Source: Halomonas elongata DSM 2581
GTDB taxonomy: Bacteria; Pseudomonadota; Gammaproteobacteria; Pseudomonadales; Halomonadaceae
Length of the DNA: 64,000 nucleotides
Direction of reading: 5' to 3'
Assembly: GCF_000196875.2 (NCBI RefSeq)
Contig: NC_014532.2
Coordinates: forward strand, 3,906,001-3,970,000
Part shown: positions 38,061-48,867 of the stretch, piece after piece
Layout: each line of letters begins with the position of its first letter
Numbering within the stretch: position 1 is the first letter of the stretch
Notes under the pieces: model-generated
The model's input: only the letters and a program-made list of their open reading frames with translations
What the model was told of the DNA's origin: nothing
The model's database searches: none
Program-made: the position numbers and the translations under genes

Positions 38061-38878
38061 CCAGCCTGCCGCTTCGCCCCTGGCGCTTTCCGCGCCCGCT
38101 GCCCCGACCCTCGTCGGCGCCGATCCTGCGGGCATCGTTCTTGCTGAGCTTGCTCTTGCTGACATTGCTCTTGCTGGCGCTGCCCTCCCTGGCCGAGGCC
38201 CAGCAGATTCCCGGCATCATCAGCGAGCCCATGGAGGACGGCGGCCAGAAGTGGTCGCTGTCGCTGCAGACCCTGCTGCTGCTCAGCTCGATGGCCTTCC
38301 TGCCGGCGGCCCTGCTGATGATGACCAGCTTCACCCGCATCATCATCGTGCTGAGCCTGCTGCGCACCGCCATGGGCACCCAGGCCACGCCGCCCAATCA
38401 GGTCCTGCTGGGGCTGGCGCTGTTTCTGACCTTCTTCATCATGGCGCCGGTCTTCGGCGAGGTACACGCCCAGGCCTGGGTCCCGCTGTCCAATGGCGAC
38501 ATCAACTTTCCCGAGTTCCTGCGCCAGGCCCAGGGCCCGCTGCGGGAATTCATGATGGCCCAGACCCGGGAACCCGACCTGGCGCTGTTCGCCCGCCTGG
38601 CCGACATCGGCGAGCTGCAGGGCCCGGCGGACGTTCCCATGCGTATCCTGGTGCCCTCCTTCGTGACCAGCGAGCTGAAGACGGCCTTCCAGATCGGCTT
38701 CACCATCTTCATCCCCTTTCTGATCATCGACCTGGTGGTGGCCAGCACCCTGATGTCGCTGGGCATGATGATGGTGCCGCCGATCACCATCTCGTTGCCG
38801 TTCAAGCTGATGCTGTTCGTGCTGGTCGATGGCTGGCAGTTGCTGATCGGCTCGCTGGCGGAAAGCTTCTATCTGTGA
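38057..38878 (+). CDS. fliP: FliP, flagellar export gate protein
   Basis: Integral membrane protein of 273 residues. An Arg/Pro-rich start and a Leu-rich signal peptide to about residue 50 make it longer than E. coli FliP (245). The conserved blocks [35 protein letters not shown] and FMGMMMVPP-type (here [16 protein letters not shown]) are all present. Confidence 0.95.
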   Translation: MTSLPLRPWRFPRPLPRPSSAPILRASFLLSLLLLTLLLLALPSLAEAQQIPGIISEPMEDGGQKWSLSLQTLLLLSSMAFLPAALLMMTSFTRIIIVLSLLRTAMGTQATPPNQVLLGLALFLTFFIMAPVFGEVHAQAWVPLSNGDINFPEFLRQAQGPLREFMMAQTREPDLALFARLADIGELQGPADVPMRILVPSFVTSELKTAFQIGFTIFIPFLIIDLVVASTLMSLGMMMVPPITISLPFKLMLFVLVDGWQLLIGSLAESFYL

Positions 38879-38900
38879 CGCCCGGCCCGAGGAGACACGC

Positions 38901-39170
38901 ATGACACCCGAAACGGTTATGAGCCTTGCCTATCAGGGCATGCGCGTCACCCTGCTGCTGGCCGGCCCCCTGCTACTGACGGCGCTGCTCACCGGCCTGC
39001 TGGTGAGCCTGTTCCAGGCCGCCACCCAGATCAACGAGATGACGCTGTCGTTCATTCCCAAGATCCTGGCGGTGTTCACCGTGCTGGTGCTGGCCGGCCC
39101 CTGGCTGCTCAAGCTGATCACCGACTTCACCCGGGAGCTGCTTGGCAACATCCCGACGCTCATTTCCTGA
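38901..39170 (+). CDS. fliQ: FliQ, flagellar export gate protein
   Basis: 89-residue protein with two TM helices and the FliQ pattern FQAATQINEMTLSFIPKILAV in the second half. A ribosome site (GAGGAGA) precedes the ATG. It lies 22 bases after fliP. Confidence 0.95.
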   Translation: MTPETVMSLAYQGMRVTLLLAGPLLLTALLTGLLVSLFQAATQINEMTLSFIPKILAVFTVLVLAGPWLLKLITDFTRELLGNIPTLIS

Positions 39171-39185
39171 CCGCGGGCTTCCGGC

Positions 39186-39986
39186 ATGGTCGAGGTCACC
39201 TTCGCCCAACTGCACGCTTGGCTGGTCGCCTTCCTGTGGCCCTTCGCCAGGATCACGGGGCTGATGCTCAGTTCACCGCTGTGGGGACACTCCAGCGTGC
39301 CGCGCCAGGCCAAGATCGCCCTGGCCGGGGCGCTGACGGTGGTGATCGCGCCCATGCTGCCGCCGATGCCGGATGTCGCGATCGTCTCCTGGCAGGGACT
39401 CGGGATCCTAACGGAGCAACTGTTGATCGGCGCCGCCATGGGCCTGGTCATGCGCGTGACCCTGGCAGTGGTGCAAGCCACCGGCGAGTTCATCGGCCTG
39501 CAGATGGGCCTGGCCTTCGCCACCTTCTTCGATCCTTCCAGCGGCACCAACATGATGGTGCTCTCGCGACTGCTGTACATGATCACATTGCTAATGTTCC
39601 TGGCCCTCGACGTACACCTGGTGGTGCTCGAAGTCCTCGCCAACAGCTTTCGCAGCCTACCCATCGGCATAGGGCGCTTCGATCCCGCCGCCTTCATGAT
39701 GCTGGTCCGCTACGGCGCCACCATCTTCACCTCGGGCATGCTGCTGGCCCTGCCCCTGGTGGCCTCGCTGCTGATCATCAACCTCTCGCTGGGCATCCTC
39801 AATCGCGCGGCACCGCAGCTCACGGTGTTCAACATCGGCTTTCCCACCTCGCTGACCGTGGGCATCATCCTGTTGATGGTGTTGATGACCGACCTGGATC
39901 GCTTCCTCGAGCGGCTCTTCGGCCAGGGGATCGACGCCCTGCGCGGGCTGCTCGATGTACTGGCCACCATGCCTCCCGCCACCTGA
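39186..39986 (+). CDS. fliR: FliR, flagellar export gate protein
   Basis: 266-residue protein with six or so TM helices, part of the export gate with FliP and FliQ. It contains GEFIGLQMGLAFATFFDPSSG and a C-terminal NIGFPTSLTVGIILLM block. Normally followed by flhB, which is absent here and presumably lies outside the window. Confidence 0.94.
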   Translation: MVEVTFAQLHAWLVAFLWPFARITGLMLSSPLWGHSSVPRQAKIALAGALTVVIAPMLPPMPDVAIVSWQGLGILTEQLLIGAAMGLVMRVTLAVVQATGEFIGLQMGLAFATFFDPSSGTNMMVLSRLLYMITLLMFLALDVHLVVLEVLANSFRSLPIGIGRFDPAAFMMLVRYGATIFTSGMLLALPLVASLLIINLSLGILNRAAPQLTVFNIGFPTSLTVGIILLMVLMTDLDRFLERLFGQGIDALRGLLDVLATMPPAT

Positions 39987-40023
39987 TTGCGGGCCTGCGC
40001 ACGGCTCGCCCCGCCGGAATGAC

Positions 40024-40050
40024 AAAAAAAACCCAGGCTGGAGGCCTGGG
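40024..40050 (-). terminator. Intrinsic terminator of flgKL, between fliR and flgL
   Basis: CCCAGGC and GCCTGGG form a stem with a 5-base loop, and the minus strand continues with eight U, so it ends the flgL transcript. On the plus strand there is no U-run, but the hairpin may still affect fliR transcripts. Confidence 0.9.
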
Positions 40051-40122
40051 CGGGACAAAAACCGTGGAAGGTGACATGTCGGCGACGCTTCCGCGCCGCA
40101 CGGTGCTTCATTCGGTTCGATT

Positions 40123-41340
40123 TCAGAGATACTGGAACAACGACATGCCCTTCAGGTCCGCAAAGGTCTTCTGGGACGCCTGCATGCCGATCTGGCGCAG
40201 GCTGTACTCGGAAATCGCCTCGGCATAGTCCAGGTCGACCAGGTCCGACAGGGTCTGTTCATAGTTGAGCATGCGGTTGTCGCTCACCGAATCGACCACG
40301 TCTAGCTCGTTGAGTCGCGCGCCCATGGAGGCTCGCACGGTCAGCACGTTGTCGAGACTGTGGTCGAGCTCGCGCATCGCGGTATTCAGGGTGTTGCCGC
40401 GCGCCGCCTTCTCCCGGGAGGTCTCGGCAGGATTCTCCAGCACGCCGATGGCCTTCTCGAGGGTCTGGAAAAGGTCCGGATCCATGCTTTCGGCAGGGCC
40501 GACCGTCAGGCTGTCGCCGTCCGCGGGCTCGCCCTTCAGCTCCATGCTCAAGCCTCCGAAGCGCAGCGAATCGCCGGCCTGATAGGCGACATCCTGCATG
40601 CCCGCCACGGGCGCACCATCGGCGCTCACCGAGTAGCTCAGCGTACCGCCGTCCTCGGCAAAGCTGATCTCGAAGCGCTTGCCGTAATCGTCGGCATCGG
40701 CGTCGAGGGTTTGCGGTCCCTTGAAGGTCAAGCTGCCGTCATTGCCGGCAGCGGCCTCGGCCACGTAACCGGCGCCGCTCGGTACACTGCGGAAGATCTC
40801 CTGACCGCTGTCGCTCACTTCCATCACGCGCGAGGCGTCGATGCGCTGGCGTCGAACCTCGGTACTGCCGACATATTCCATGTGGCCGTCGCCGTTCTCG
40901 ACGAAGGGCGGGCTGCCGTCCTCGTAGCCACCGAACAGATAACGGCCATTGCCGTCGGTGGCATTGGCCTGGCCGACCAGGGTTTCATAGACACCGCGCA
41001 GCTCACTGGCCACGGATTCACGGTCGGCATCGCTCAAGGTATCGCTGGAGGCCTGGACCAGCAGCGTCTTGGCACTGGTCACGGCGTCGCTGACGCTGTT
41101 GAGCACGCTCTCGCCCTGGGAGAGCGCGTTGCGCGCGCTGACCCGCGAGTCGCCGTACTGCTCCGTGACGGCCTTGGCCTGGCCTACCCCCACGGCCCGC
41201 GAGGCGGCCTGGGGATCGTCGGAAGGGTTCACCACCCGCCGACCGCTGGCGATCTGCTGGCTCACGTCGAGAAAGTCGCTCTGCTGCCGATTCATGGAGG
41301 AGACGCTTTGCTCGAACATGGTGACGGTGCTGATACGCAT
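40123..41340 (-). CDS. flgL: FlgL, hook-filament junction protein (HAP3)
   Basis: 405 residues. N terminus MRISTVTMFEQSV and GRRVVNPSDDPQAASRAV match E. coli FlgL, and the C terminus is flagellin-like (LDYAEAISEYSLRQIGMQAS). ATG at MRIST is preferred to an in-frame GTG three codons upstream because the family starts there and GGGAGTGA precedes it. Probably cotranscribed with flgK. Confidence 0.94.
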   Translation of the reverse strand: MRISTVTMFEQSVSSMNRQQSDFLDVSQQIASGRRVVNPSDDPQAASRAVGVGQAKAVTEQYGDSRVSARNALSQGESVLNSVSDAVTSAKTLLVQASSDTLSDADRESVASELRGVYETLVGQANATDGNGRYLFGGYEDGSPPFVENGDGHMEYVGSTEVRRQRIDASRVMEVSDSGQEIFRSVPSGAGYVAEAAAGNDGSLTFKGPQTLDADADDYGKRFEISFAEDGGTLSYSVSADGAPVAGMQDVAYQAGDSLRFGGLSMELKGEPADGDSLTVGPAESMDPDLFQTLEKAIGVLENPAETSREKAARGNTLNTAMRELDHSLDNVLTVRASMGARLNELDVVDSVSDNRMLNYEQTLSDLVDLDYAEAISEYSLRQIGMQASQKTFADLKGMSLFQYL

Positions 41341-41357
41341 GTGAGTCACTCCCGAAA

Positions 41358-43025
41358 TCAGGCACGCAGGCCGAGAATGGTGTCGATCATCGTCTTGCCG
41401 GCTTCGATGACCTTGGCGTTGGCCTGATAGTACTGCTGGTAGCGGATCAGGTTGGCGGCTTCCTCGTCGAGATTGACGCCGGATGCGGACTGCTGGGTGG
41501 CCTCCAGTTGCTCGGTGAGGCTCTGCCGGGCTTCCAGGTTGACCTGGACGACATTGGTGCGATTGCCAACATCGCTGACCATGGCGCCGTAGGCACCGCT
41601 GAGCGAGGCCGAGCCGCCGACCAGAGCGGCGCCCTGCAGATCCTGCATGGCCAGGGCGTTCTCATTGTTGCCTGAGCCGCCCGATGCGCCGGCCGCGGCG
41701 ATGCGCTCCGGATCGCCGATCGCGCGTTCCAGGCTGCCCGCCGCGTTGCGCACCGGCTGGACCTCGAAGCTGTCGTGATCGGCCAGCTTGGCAGTGTCGT
41801 CGAAGGTCAGCGTCACGCCGCCGAAGCTCAGGGTCGCGTCGCTGCCGTCATTGCCGGGATCATTGAAGGTCACCTCGGCGGCGTCCAGCACTTGGCCCGT
41901 GTCGCGCCGCCTGACCTCGAAAGCGGGCGGGTCGCTCTCGCTGTCGGTCACCCTGACGGTGTAGTCGCTGGCCCGCAGGCGATCGATGTTCTCGCTATCG
42001 AAGCTCGCCTGGGTGATTTCGGCCCCGCCCGGATTGTCGGCGGCGGCATAGGTGCGCGGCTGGCCGATCGAGAAAAAGTCGCCGCCGGCTTCGCCTTGCA
42101 GATCGACGCCCTCGGCATGCTGAGCGTTGAAGGCCGTCGCCAGCGAGACGGCCATCTGGCCGATCTGGTTCTGGGTCTTGTCCAGGGTCTCGGCACGAAA
42201 GCTCATCAGCCCACCCAGGCTGCCACCGGTCACGGCGTTCTCGTCGATGGCGACGATGTTGCCCCCCGAGTTGCGATACCCCAGCACGGTGCGCTGCGGA
42301 TCGTCGGGCGAGTCGATGGCCCGCAGCTCGAACGAGCGCGATCCGGCCACCAACGGCTGGCCGTTGGGCAGGCTGACGTTATAGGCCTTGCCGTCCTGAA
42401 CGTCGAGACGCACCCCCAGCCGCTCGTTGAGCTCGTGGACCAGTTGGTCGCGCTGGTTGAGCAGGCCATTGGGAGCCTCGCCATCGCGTGCCCGGGCCAG
42501 CGAGATCTCGCGGTTGATGCCGGCCAGTTGCTCGGTGGCATTGTTGATCTGGGTCACCTCGTCGCGGATCTGGCCATTGATGCCCTCCTGCATGTCCTGC
42601 AGGTAACCGTCGAAGGAGCGGAACTGGGCGCTCAGGGTATCCGCGCTGCCCAGCACTCCCTGACGGGCGGCGGGATCGGCGGGGGAACTGGCGAGATCCT
42701 CCATCGAGGAGAAGAAATCCTGCATCAAGGGCGCCAGCCCCGCCTGCTCATCGGCCAGCAGGCTGTCGATCTGCTCCACCTGGTTGCCATAGGTCTCCAG
42801 GGCGCTGGATTCGCTGGTGGCCGCATTGAGCTGGTCGGCGACATAGCGATCGAACTGGCGCTGGATGTCGTTGACCTGCACCCCGCCTCCGGAGGCGCTC
42901 TCGCCGAGGATCGCCACCTCGCGGTTGTAGCCCGGCGTGAAGACGTTGCTGATGTTGTTGCTGGTGGTGCTCAAGGCGTTCTGCGCGGCGTTGAGCCCAC
43001 TGAGTCCGGTGGAGAAGATACTCAT
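41358..43025 (-). CDS. flgK: FlgK, hook-filament junction protein (HAP1)
   Basis: 555 residues. N terminus MSIFSTGLSGLNAAQNALSTT and SNNISNVFTPGYNRE are typical of flagellar axial proteins. C terminus VNLDEEAANLIRYQQYYQAN completes the D0 domain. The open frame extends 10 codons upstream, but this ATG matches the family. It is preceded by its own sigma-28 promoter, although flgBCDEFGHIJ run toward it in the same direction. Confidence 0.94.
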   Translation of the reverse strand: MSIFSTGLSGLNAAQNALSTTSNNISNVFTPGYNREVAILGESASGGGVQVNDIQRQFDRYVADQLNAATSESSALETYGNQVEQIDSLLADEQAGLAPLMQDFFSSMEDLASSPADPAARQGVLGSADTLSAQFRSFDGYLQDMQEGINGQIRDEVTQINNATEQLAGINREISLARARDGEAPNGLLNQRDQLVHELNERLGVRLDVQDGKAYNVSLPNGQPLVAGSRSFELRAIDSPDDPQRTVLGYRNSGGNIVAIDENAVTGGSLGGLMSFRAETLDKTQNQIGQMAVSLATAFNAQHAEGVDLQGEAGGDFFSIGQPRTYAAADNPGGAEITQASFDSENIDRLRASDYTVRVTDSESDPPAFEVRRRDTGQVLDAAEVTFNDPGNDGSDATLSFGGVTLTFDDTAKLADHDSFEVQPVRNAAGSLERAIGDPERIAAAGASGGSGNNENALAMQDLQGAALVGGSASLSGAYGAMVSDVGNRTNVVQVNLEARQSLTEQLEATQQSASGVNLDEEAANLIRYQQYYQANAKVIEAGKTMIDTILGLRA

Positions 43026-43054
43026 CTCGGAGGTTCCTTGTGCCGATGACACCA

Positions 43055-43081
43055 TTATCGGCCGATGGGTGTCAGACTTGA
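43055..43081 (-). promoter_or_regulatory. Sigma-28 promoter for flgKL
   Basis: On the minus strand: TCAA, 15 bases, GCCGATAA. It lies in the gap after flgJ. Confidence 0.8.
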
Positions 43082-43109
43082 GGCCGACCTCGGCATGAAA
43101 AGCCAGCGA

Positions 43110-44090
43110 TCAGCGCCCCGCGAGCCGCGAGCCGTTCAACGGGCCCAGCGAATCCATCACCGCAACCAGCTTGTCGGCATACGCCGGGTCGGTGGCATAA
43201 CCACCGCGCTGCAGGGCATGGGCGGCCTGTTCGGGCGTGGTGGCATCGCTCACCTCGGCATAGCGCGGGTTGTTGCCGACCAGGCGGGCATAGTCGGTGA
43301 AGGCGGCCTCGAAGGAGTCGTAGACGCGGAAGCGATCACGCACCGCCCGACGCTCACCGTCGATGACTTCATGGGTGGTGATCTCGGCGGTCTCGCCCCG
43401 CCAGTTCTCGCCGGCCTTGATGCCGAACAGGTTGTGACTGTTGCCGCCGCCTCGCGTGGCAATCTCGTGGCGTCCCCAGCCGGTTTCCAGGGCGGCCTGG
43501 GCGAGGATGAGCTCGGCCGGCACGCCGGAGGCTTCACTGGCCGCCTGCGCCGGCGCCGAGAGGCGCTCGACGAAATCGCGCACATGGGCCGGCCGGTCAT
43601 CGGCAACGGTGGTCTCTCCGGCCCCGGCGGAGACGGTCTTCACTTCATCGAGGAAGTTGTCGGGCATGTCGACATCGGGCTCGTCGGGCACCAGCGCATC
43701 CTCGAGGGGGCGCGGCGTGCCGCGGGGAATGCCGGCGATCAGTGCCGCGTTGTCCTCGCCCTGGCGCGGGCGGGCATCGTCGAGCCGGTCTCCCAGTTGG
43801 GCGAAGAGTTGCTCGGCAAGCCCGGTGCCACGCTCGGCGATGTGCTGGGAGAGCTGCTTGTCCAGCATCGAGGTGTAGAAGTCGGTGTTACGGTCGTCGA
43901 GCAGGCCCGAGCTCGGCACGGCGTCGCGCATGCTCTTCATCATCATCTGCACGAACATCGCCTCGAACTTCTTGGCCGCGCTTTCCAGGCCCTCTTGCGG
44001 AGCACTGCGCGCGGTATGCTTGAGCCGCTCCAGCCCCTGCACGTCCATGGCGAGAGACTCGCCGACACCTTGTCCGCTACCCAGGCTCAT
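43110..44090 (-). CDS. flgJ: FlgJ, rod cap and muramidase
   Basis: 326 residues. The N-terminal rod-capping domain (about 30-105, FEAMFVQMMMKSMRDAVP) is joined through an acidic linker to a C-terminal glucosaminidase domain (about 180-320). The catalytic glutamate is in ALETGWG, followed by NLFGIKAGENWRG. It opens the peptidoglycan for the rod. Overlaps the flgI stop by 1 base. Confidence 0.94.
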   Translation of the reverse strand: MSLGSGQGVGESLAMDVQGLERLKHTARSAPQEGLESAAKKFEAMFVQMMMKSMRDAVPSSGLLDDRNTDFYTSMLDKQLSQHIAERGTGLAEQLFAQLGDRLDDARPRQGEDNAALIAGIPRGTPRPLEDALVPDEPDVDMPDNFLDEVKTVSAGAGETTVADDRPAHVRDFVERLSAPAQAASEASGVPAELILAQAALETGWGRHEIATRGGGNSHNLFGIKAGENWRGETAEITTHEVIDGERRAVRDRFRVYDSFEAAFTDYARLVGNNPRYAEVSDATTPEQAAHALQRGGYATDPAYADKLVAVMDSLGPLNGSRLAGR

Positions 44091-45214
44091 CAGATGATCT
44101 CCAGTTCGGCTCGCAGCGATCCCGCCGCCTTCAGGGCCTCGAGAATCGACATCAGATCATTGGGCGTGGCGCCCAGGGAATTGAGGGCGTCCACCACATC
44201 GAGCAGATCGGCGCCTTCCACGACCTTGAGGGTGCCGGGCTGCTGCTCGATGCTGACCTCGGTGTCGCGTACCACCACGGTCTCGCCCTTGGTGAAGGGA
44301 TTCGGCTGGCTGACGCCATAGTCGCTGTCGATGACGATCGACAGATTGCCCTGGGCTACCGCGGCCTGGCGCAGGGTGACGGCACCGTTGAGCACGATGG
44401 CCCCGGTACGCGAGTTGAGCACCACCCTGGCCGGCGCCTCGGTGGGGGTGACTTCCAGGTTCTCGACCCGGGCCATGAAGTTGACCCGCGCATTGGCATC
44501 GCTCGGGCCGTCCAGGGAAATGACCCGGCCATTCTGGGCGGACGCCACCGAATAGCCGAACGACTGGTTGATGGCGCTGACCACCCGTTGGACCGTGCCG
44601 AAATCGCTGCGGTCGAGTTGCAGCTCCAGGCGACCGCCGTTGCTGCCCAGCACCAGGGGCACTTCCCTCTCCACCGTGGCGCCATTGGCGATGCGCCCTC
44701 CGGCCTGCTGGTTGACTTGCACACTCGATCCACCGGCGGAGGCACCGGCACCACCGACCAGTACATTGCCCTGGGCGATGGCGTAGGTCTCGCCATCGGC
44801 CCCCTTGAGCGGCGTCATCAACAGGGTGCCGCCACGCAGGCTGTCGGCATTGCCCACCGAGGACACCACCACATCGAGGCGCTGCCCCTGCCGAGCGAAT
44901 GCCGGCAGATTGGCCGTCACCATCACCGCCGCCACATTGCGCAACTGCATGTTGGTGCCGGCGGGCACGGTGATACCCAACTGCGAAAGCATGTTGGTCA
45001 GGCTCTGGCCGGTAAAGGGGGCCTGCATGGTCCGGTCGCCGCTGCCGTCCAGCCCGACCACCAGCCCATAGCCCACCAGGGCGTTGTCGCGCACGCCGGC
45101 AAAGCTGGCAATCTCACGAATGCGCTCCGCCTGGGCCGGCAGGGCGATCAGGCCAAGCAGCAGCACCAGCCAACAACGGAGCAAAAGGGTCCTGCGCGCG
45201 TTCGTGAAACTCAT
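44090..45214 (-). CDS. flgI: FlgI, flagellar P-ring protein
   Basis: 374 residues with a cleavable signal peptide (ending LPAQA) and the P-ring pattern [30 protein letters not shown] and [18 protein letters not shown]. Assembles in the periplasm around the rod. Confidence 0.96.
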   Translation of the reverse strand: MSFTNARRTLLLRCWLVLLLGLIALPAQAERIREIASFAGVRDNALVGYGLVVGLDGSGDRTMQAPFTGQSLTNMLSQLGITVPAGTNMQLRNVAAVMVTANLPAFARQGQRLDVVVSSVGNADSLRGGTLLMTPLKGADGETYAIAQGNVLVGGAGASAGGSSVQVNQQAGGRIANGATVEREVPLVLGSNGGRLELQLDRSDFGTVQRVVSAINQSFGYSVASAQNGRVISLDGPSDANARVNFMARVENLEVTPTEAPARVVLNSRTGAIVLNGAVTLRQAAVAQGNLSIVIDSDYGVSQPNPFTKGETVVVRDTEVSIEQQPGTLKVVEGADLLDVVDALNSLGATPNDLMSILEALKAAGSLRAELEII

Positions 45215-45225
45215 CCGACCACCCG

Positions 45226-45918
45226 TTAGAAAGGCGAAATGTTGAGGAAGAAGCGTTGCAGCCAGCCCATGTGCTGCGCTTCGTTGATGTAGCCGTCACC
45301 GACGTACTCGATGCGGGCATCGGCCACCGAGGTGGAAGGCACGGTATTCTTGCCGGTGATGGAGCGCGGATTGACCACGCCGCCGAAACGGATGAACTCG
45401 GTGCCCTGATTGATGGCGATCTGCTTTTCGCCCCGGACACGCAGGTTGCCGTTATTCAACACCTCGATGACCGAGACGGTGATGGTGCCGGTGAAGGAGT
45501 TGTTGGCCTGGGCGCCGCCGCCACCCGCGAAATCGCTCTCGCCCTCGATGTCGAAACCGTACTCGGCGAGGGTGTCGAGGGCGTCCGGCAACTGGTCGAA
45601 CGCCAGGCTGGCAGAGCCGTTGCGGTCGGCGTTGGAACGGGCGTTCTTGCTGGCGCTGACCTGCTCGTCCAGGACGATGGTCAGCACATCGCCGACCTGG
45701 CGGGGGCGACGATCCTCGAACAGCGGCTGATAGCCCCGATGCGCCTGATAGATGGACCCATTGGGTATGGGCCTTTGACGATCGGGGATATCGATCTTTT
45801 CCTGCTCACCGACCACCGACGCCCGCGGAATCTGGGCGCAGCCGCCCAACAGCAGCACCACCAGCAGCAGCGCGACCGCGAGCCCCCGGTACCCGATTCC
45901 CGATCGCATCCCGCTCAT
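45226..45918 (-). CDS. flgH: FlgH, flagellar L-ring lipoprotein
   Basis: Outer-membrane lipoprotein of 230 residues (E. coli 232). The lipobox LLGGC is near residue 25. Conserved [23 protein letters not shown] and [13 protein letters not shown] follow. I chose the ATG at MSGMRSG, with AAGGG about 8 bases upstream and a normal-length signal peptide. An in-frame ATG overlapping the flgG stop (45969) would add 17 residues before the signal peptide. Confidence 0.93.
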   Translation of the reverse strand: MSGMRSGIGYRGLAVALLLVVLLLGGCAQIPRASVVGEQEKIDIPDRQRPIPNGSIYQAHRGYQPLFEDRRPRQVGDVLTIVLDEQVSASKNARSNADRNGSASLAFDQLPDALDTLAEYGFDIEGESDFAGGGGAQANNSFTGTITVSVIEVLNNGNLRVRGEKQIAINQGTEFIRFGGVVNPRSITGKNTVPSTSVADARIEYVGDGYINEAQHMGWLQRFFLNISPF

Positions 45919-45965
45919 GCTCGCGCCCTTGCCATTGCACCTTCCGCTCATCGCGTCATTCCCCG

Positions 45966-46748
45966 TCATAGCTGGGTGAGACGCGCCAGCATTTCGTCAC
46001 TGGTCTGCACCGCCTTGCTGTTGATCTCATAGGCGCGCTGGGTCTGGATCATGCCGACCATTTCCTCGACGACATTGACGTTGGAGGTCTCGACATACCC
46101 CTGGGAGAGACGGCCCGCGCCGTTCATGCCGGGAATGCCCTCGTTGCGCGGCCCGGAAGCGGTGGTCTCGCGATACAGGTTGCCACCGATGCTCTCGAGG
46201 CCGGTGGGATTGACGAAGCTGGACACGCTGATCTGGCCGACCTCGTTGGACTCGCTGCTGCCCGGCTCGGTGATCGAGACGATCCCGTCTTCGCCGATAC
46301 TCACCGACAGGGCGTTCTGCGGAATGATGATGGCCGGCTCCAGCGGATAGCCGTTGGCCGTCACCATCTGGCCGTTCTCGTCCAGTTGGAAACTGCCGTC
46401 GCGCGTGTAGGCCGTGGTGCCGTCCGGCATGCGAACCTGGAAGAATCCCTTGCCGTTGATGGCCAGATCGCGAGAGTTACCGGTGTTCTCGAGCCCCCCC
46501 TGGGTATGCAGCCGTTCGGTGGCCACCGGACGCACCCCGGTACCGACCTGCATGCCGGAAGGCAGGCGGTTCTGCACGTTGTTCTGGGCACCTGGCTGAC
46601 GCAGGTTCTGGTAGAGCAGGTCTTCGAACACCGCCCTCGAGCGCTTGAAGCCGTTGGTATTGACGTTGGCCAGGTTGTTGGAAATGACGTCCAGCTTGAC
46701 CTGCTGGGATTCCAGGCCGGTCTTGGCCGTCCACAATGAGTTGATCAT
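45966..46748 (-). CDS. flgG: FlgG, distal rod protein
   Basis: 260 residues (the same as E. coli FlgG). Starts with [31 protein letters not shown] axial motif and includes [21 protein letters not shown], the FlgG-specific insert that stiffens the rod. Ends with [19 protein letters not shown]. Confidence 0.96.
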   Translation of the reverse strand: MINSLWTAKTGLESQQVKLDVISNNLANVNTNGFKRSRAVFEDLLYQNLRQPGAQNNVQNRLPSGMQVGTGVRPVATERLHTQGGLENTGNSRDLAINGKGFFQVRMPDGTTAYTRDGSFQLDENGQMVTANGYPLEPAIIIPQNALSVSIGEDGIVSITEPGSSESNEVGQISVSSFVNPTGLESIGGNLYRETTASGPRNEGIPGMNGAGRLSQGYVETSNVNVVEEMVGMIQTQRAYEINSKAVQTSDEMLARLTQL

Positions 46749-46774
46749 CTCGGGTTCCTCGTGATCCTGTCGCG

Positions 46775-47536
46775 TCAGCCCCGCAGGGTGAGCAGACTGT
46801 TGGCGCGCTGGGCGTTCTCGTCGGCGGTTTCGATGACCTTGGTCTGCAACTCGTAGCGGCGAGCCACGTCGATCATCGACACCATGGCGTCCACGGCACT
46901 GACATTGCTGCCTTCCAGGGCACCGCTGACCACTTGGGCCTGATCGTCGGCGGGCAGTGCCGCCACGGCGCCGTCCTCACCGGGCGGTGCACGAAACAGG
47001 CCATCGACGCCACGCTCCAGCCCGCCCTGCTCGGGCGTGACCAGCTTGATGCGCCCCACCGCCGCCAGGGCATCGGCTTGCTGTCCGGGGGCGATGGCGC
47101 TGATCGTGCCATCGCTGCCCATGGAGAGTTGCGAGCCAAGGGGCACCTGGATCGGACCGCCGTTCTCGCCGATCACCGGGCGGCCGGCGCTGCGCAACAG
47201 GCCGTCACCGTCTACCTGCAGGTCACCGCGCCGCGTATAGGCCTCGCTGCCGTCCGAGGCCTGCACGGCCAGCCAGGCATTCCCCTGCATGGCGACATCC
47301 AGGGTGCGCCCGGTGCGGTTCATCGGCCCCGGCGAGAAGTCCGAGCCGGGGGTGGAGGCCGCCACCGAGACCCGGGTATCCAGTTCGCCATCGCCCTGGA
47401 CCGGTACGGCACGCATGGCGTGAAGCTGGGCGCGAAAGCCGGTGGTGGAGACGTTCGACAGGTTGTGGCTGACCACGCCCTGTTGCTCCATGCTTTGCCG
47501 GACCCCGCTCATGGCGGTGTAGAGCATGCGATCCAT
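46775..47536 (-). CDS. flgF: FlgF, proximal rod protein
   Basis: 253 residues. [19 protein letters not shown] and [19 protein letters not shown] are the FlgF pattern, and [20 protein letters not shown] closes the axial domain. Lies 26 bases upstream of flgG in the operon. Confidence 0.95.
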   Translation of the reverse strand: MDRMLYTAMSGVRQSMEQQGVVSHNLSNVSTTGFRAQLHAMRAVPVQGDGELDTRVSVAASTPGSDFSPGPMNRTGRTLDVAMQGNAWLAVQASDGSEAYTRRGDLQVDGDGLLRSAGRPVIGENGGPIQVPLGSQLSMGSDGTISAIAPGQQADALAAVGRIKLVTPEQGGLERGVDGLFRAPPGEDGAVAALPADDQAQVVSGALEGSNVSAVDAMVSMIDVARRYELQTKVIETADENAQRANSLLTLRG

Positions 47537-47553
47537 GTGTCACTCCGGCGCGA

Positions 47554-48822
47554 TCAGCGCAGGTTGATGGCGGTCTGCAGGACTTCGTCCTGGGTCTTGA
47601 TGGTCTGGGAGTTGGCCTGGTAGGCGCGCTGGGTGACGATCATGTCCACCAGCTCCTGGGCCATGTCGACGTTGGAGCTCTCCACCACGCCCGACTGGAT
47701 GCCGCCAAGCTGGCCGGTGCCCGGCGCGCCGACGAGCTCCTGCCCGGAGGCGGCCGTGGCGGCCCAGGCGTTGTCGCCCACCGGATCGAGGCCCTCCGGA
47801 TTACGGAAGCTGGCCAGGGAAACCTGGCCCGCCGGGCGCGACTGCTCATTGGTGTAATTGCGAACGATGGTGCCGTCATCCTCGATGCTGATACCCACCA
47901 GGGAACCCGAGGTGTAACCATCCTGGATCAGGTCGCTGGCCCGGGAGGTATTGCCGAACTGGGTGGAACCGGCGATATCGAGCGTGAAAGACAGTTCGGC
48001 GGGCTCACCGCCCAACGGCGTCGTATTGTCGCTCGCCACGCTGACGGTCGGCATATTGGCCGGATCGCCGGCATCGTTGCCATTGATGGTGGCGAGCTGA
48101 CCGCTGTTGTTGAAGGTGAGCGTGAAGTCGTTGCTGGCGTCGTAATGGCCGTCCATCGTCACCCGACCGGTCCAGCTGTTGGCGCCGGTCTTCTGGTAAT
48201 AGACAGTGGCGTTGCGCGGGTTACCGAGAGAGTCGTAGGCCGTGAAGTTGTTGGCGTAGTGGTAGTCCAGCGTCTGCTGGTTATTGGCCGGGTCCGACAT
48301 GTCGGTCGTCACATCGACCTGGTCGAGCTGCTCGCCGACCGCTTCACGGGAATCCAGGTTGAGCGTGGTGGCAACATCGGTGGTGGCGCTGGCCGCCATC
48401 TCCTCGGCCGAGACCTGCAGCACCGAGGGCTGGCCGCCGGTCTGCACCTGGCCGGCGTCATTGACACCGAAGCCCATCAGGCGTGCGCCCTGGGCATTCT
48501 CCAGATACCCATCCGCCGTCATGGAAAGCTGGCCGTTGCGCGAGTAGACCACCTCACCGTTCTGCTGGAAGCGCAAAAAGCCCTCGCCACTGATGCCCAG
48601 ATCCAGATTGCGACCGGTGGACTCCAGGTTGCCCTCGCCGAAATCCTGCAACACCCGGGAAACCTTGGTGCCAAGCCCGACCTTGGAGTTGGCGTAGACA
48701 TCCGCGAACAACGTGTCGCTGCCCTTGAACCCCACGGTCTGGGAATTGGCGATATTGTTGCCCAGCACATCCAGGCTGGAGGATGCCGCATTGAGACCGC
48801 TGAGCGCTTGTGAAAAGCCCAT
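47554..48822 (-). CDS. flgE: FlgE, flagellar hook protein
   Basis: 422 residues. FSQALSGLNAASSSLDVLGNN and SQTVGFKGSDTLFADVY mark the N-terminal D0 region; SSNVDMAQELVDMIVTQRAYQ and the end QTAINLR the C-terminal one. The middle domains form the outer hook surface. Confidence 0.96.
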   Translation of the reverse strand: MGFSQALSGLNAASSSLDVLGNNIANSQTVGFKGSDTLFADVYANSKVGLGTKVSRVLQDFGEGNLESTGRNLDLGISGEGFLRFQQNGEVVYSRNGQLSMTADGYLENAQGARLMGFGVNDAGQVQTGGQPSVLQVSAEEMAASATTDVATTLNLDSREAVGEQLDQVDVTTDMSDPANNQQTLDYHYANNFTAYDSLGNPRNATVYYQKTGANSWTGRVTMDGHYDASNDFTLTFNNSGQLATINGNDAGDPANMPTVSVASDNTTPLGGEPAELSFTLDIAGSTQFGNTSRASDLIQDGYTSGSLVGISIEDDGTIVRNYTNEQSRPAGQVSLASFRNPEGLDPVGDNAWAATAASGQELVGAPGTGQLGGIQSGVVESSNVDMAQELVDMIVTQRAYQANSQTIKTQDEVLQTAINLR

Positions 48823-48867
48823 GTCTGGTTCCCCTTGTCGTAAACAGGTGGCGTTAAGGATCTGGCG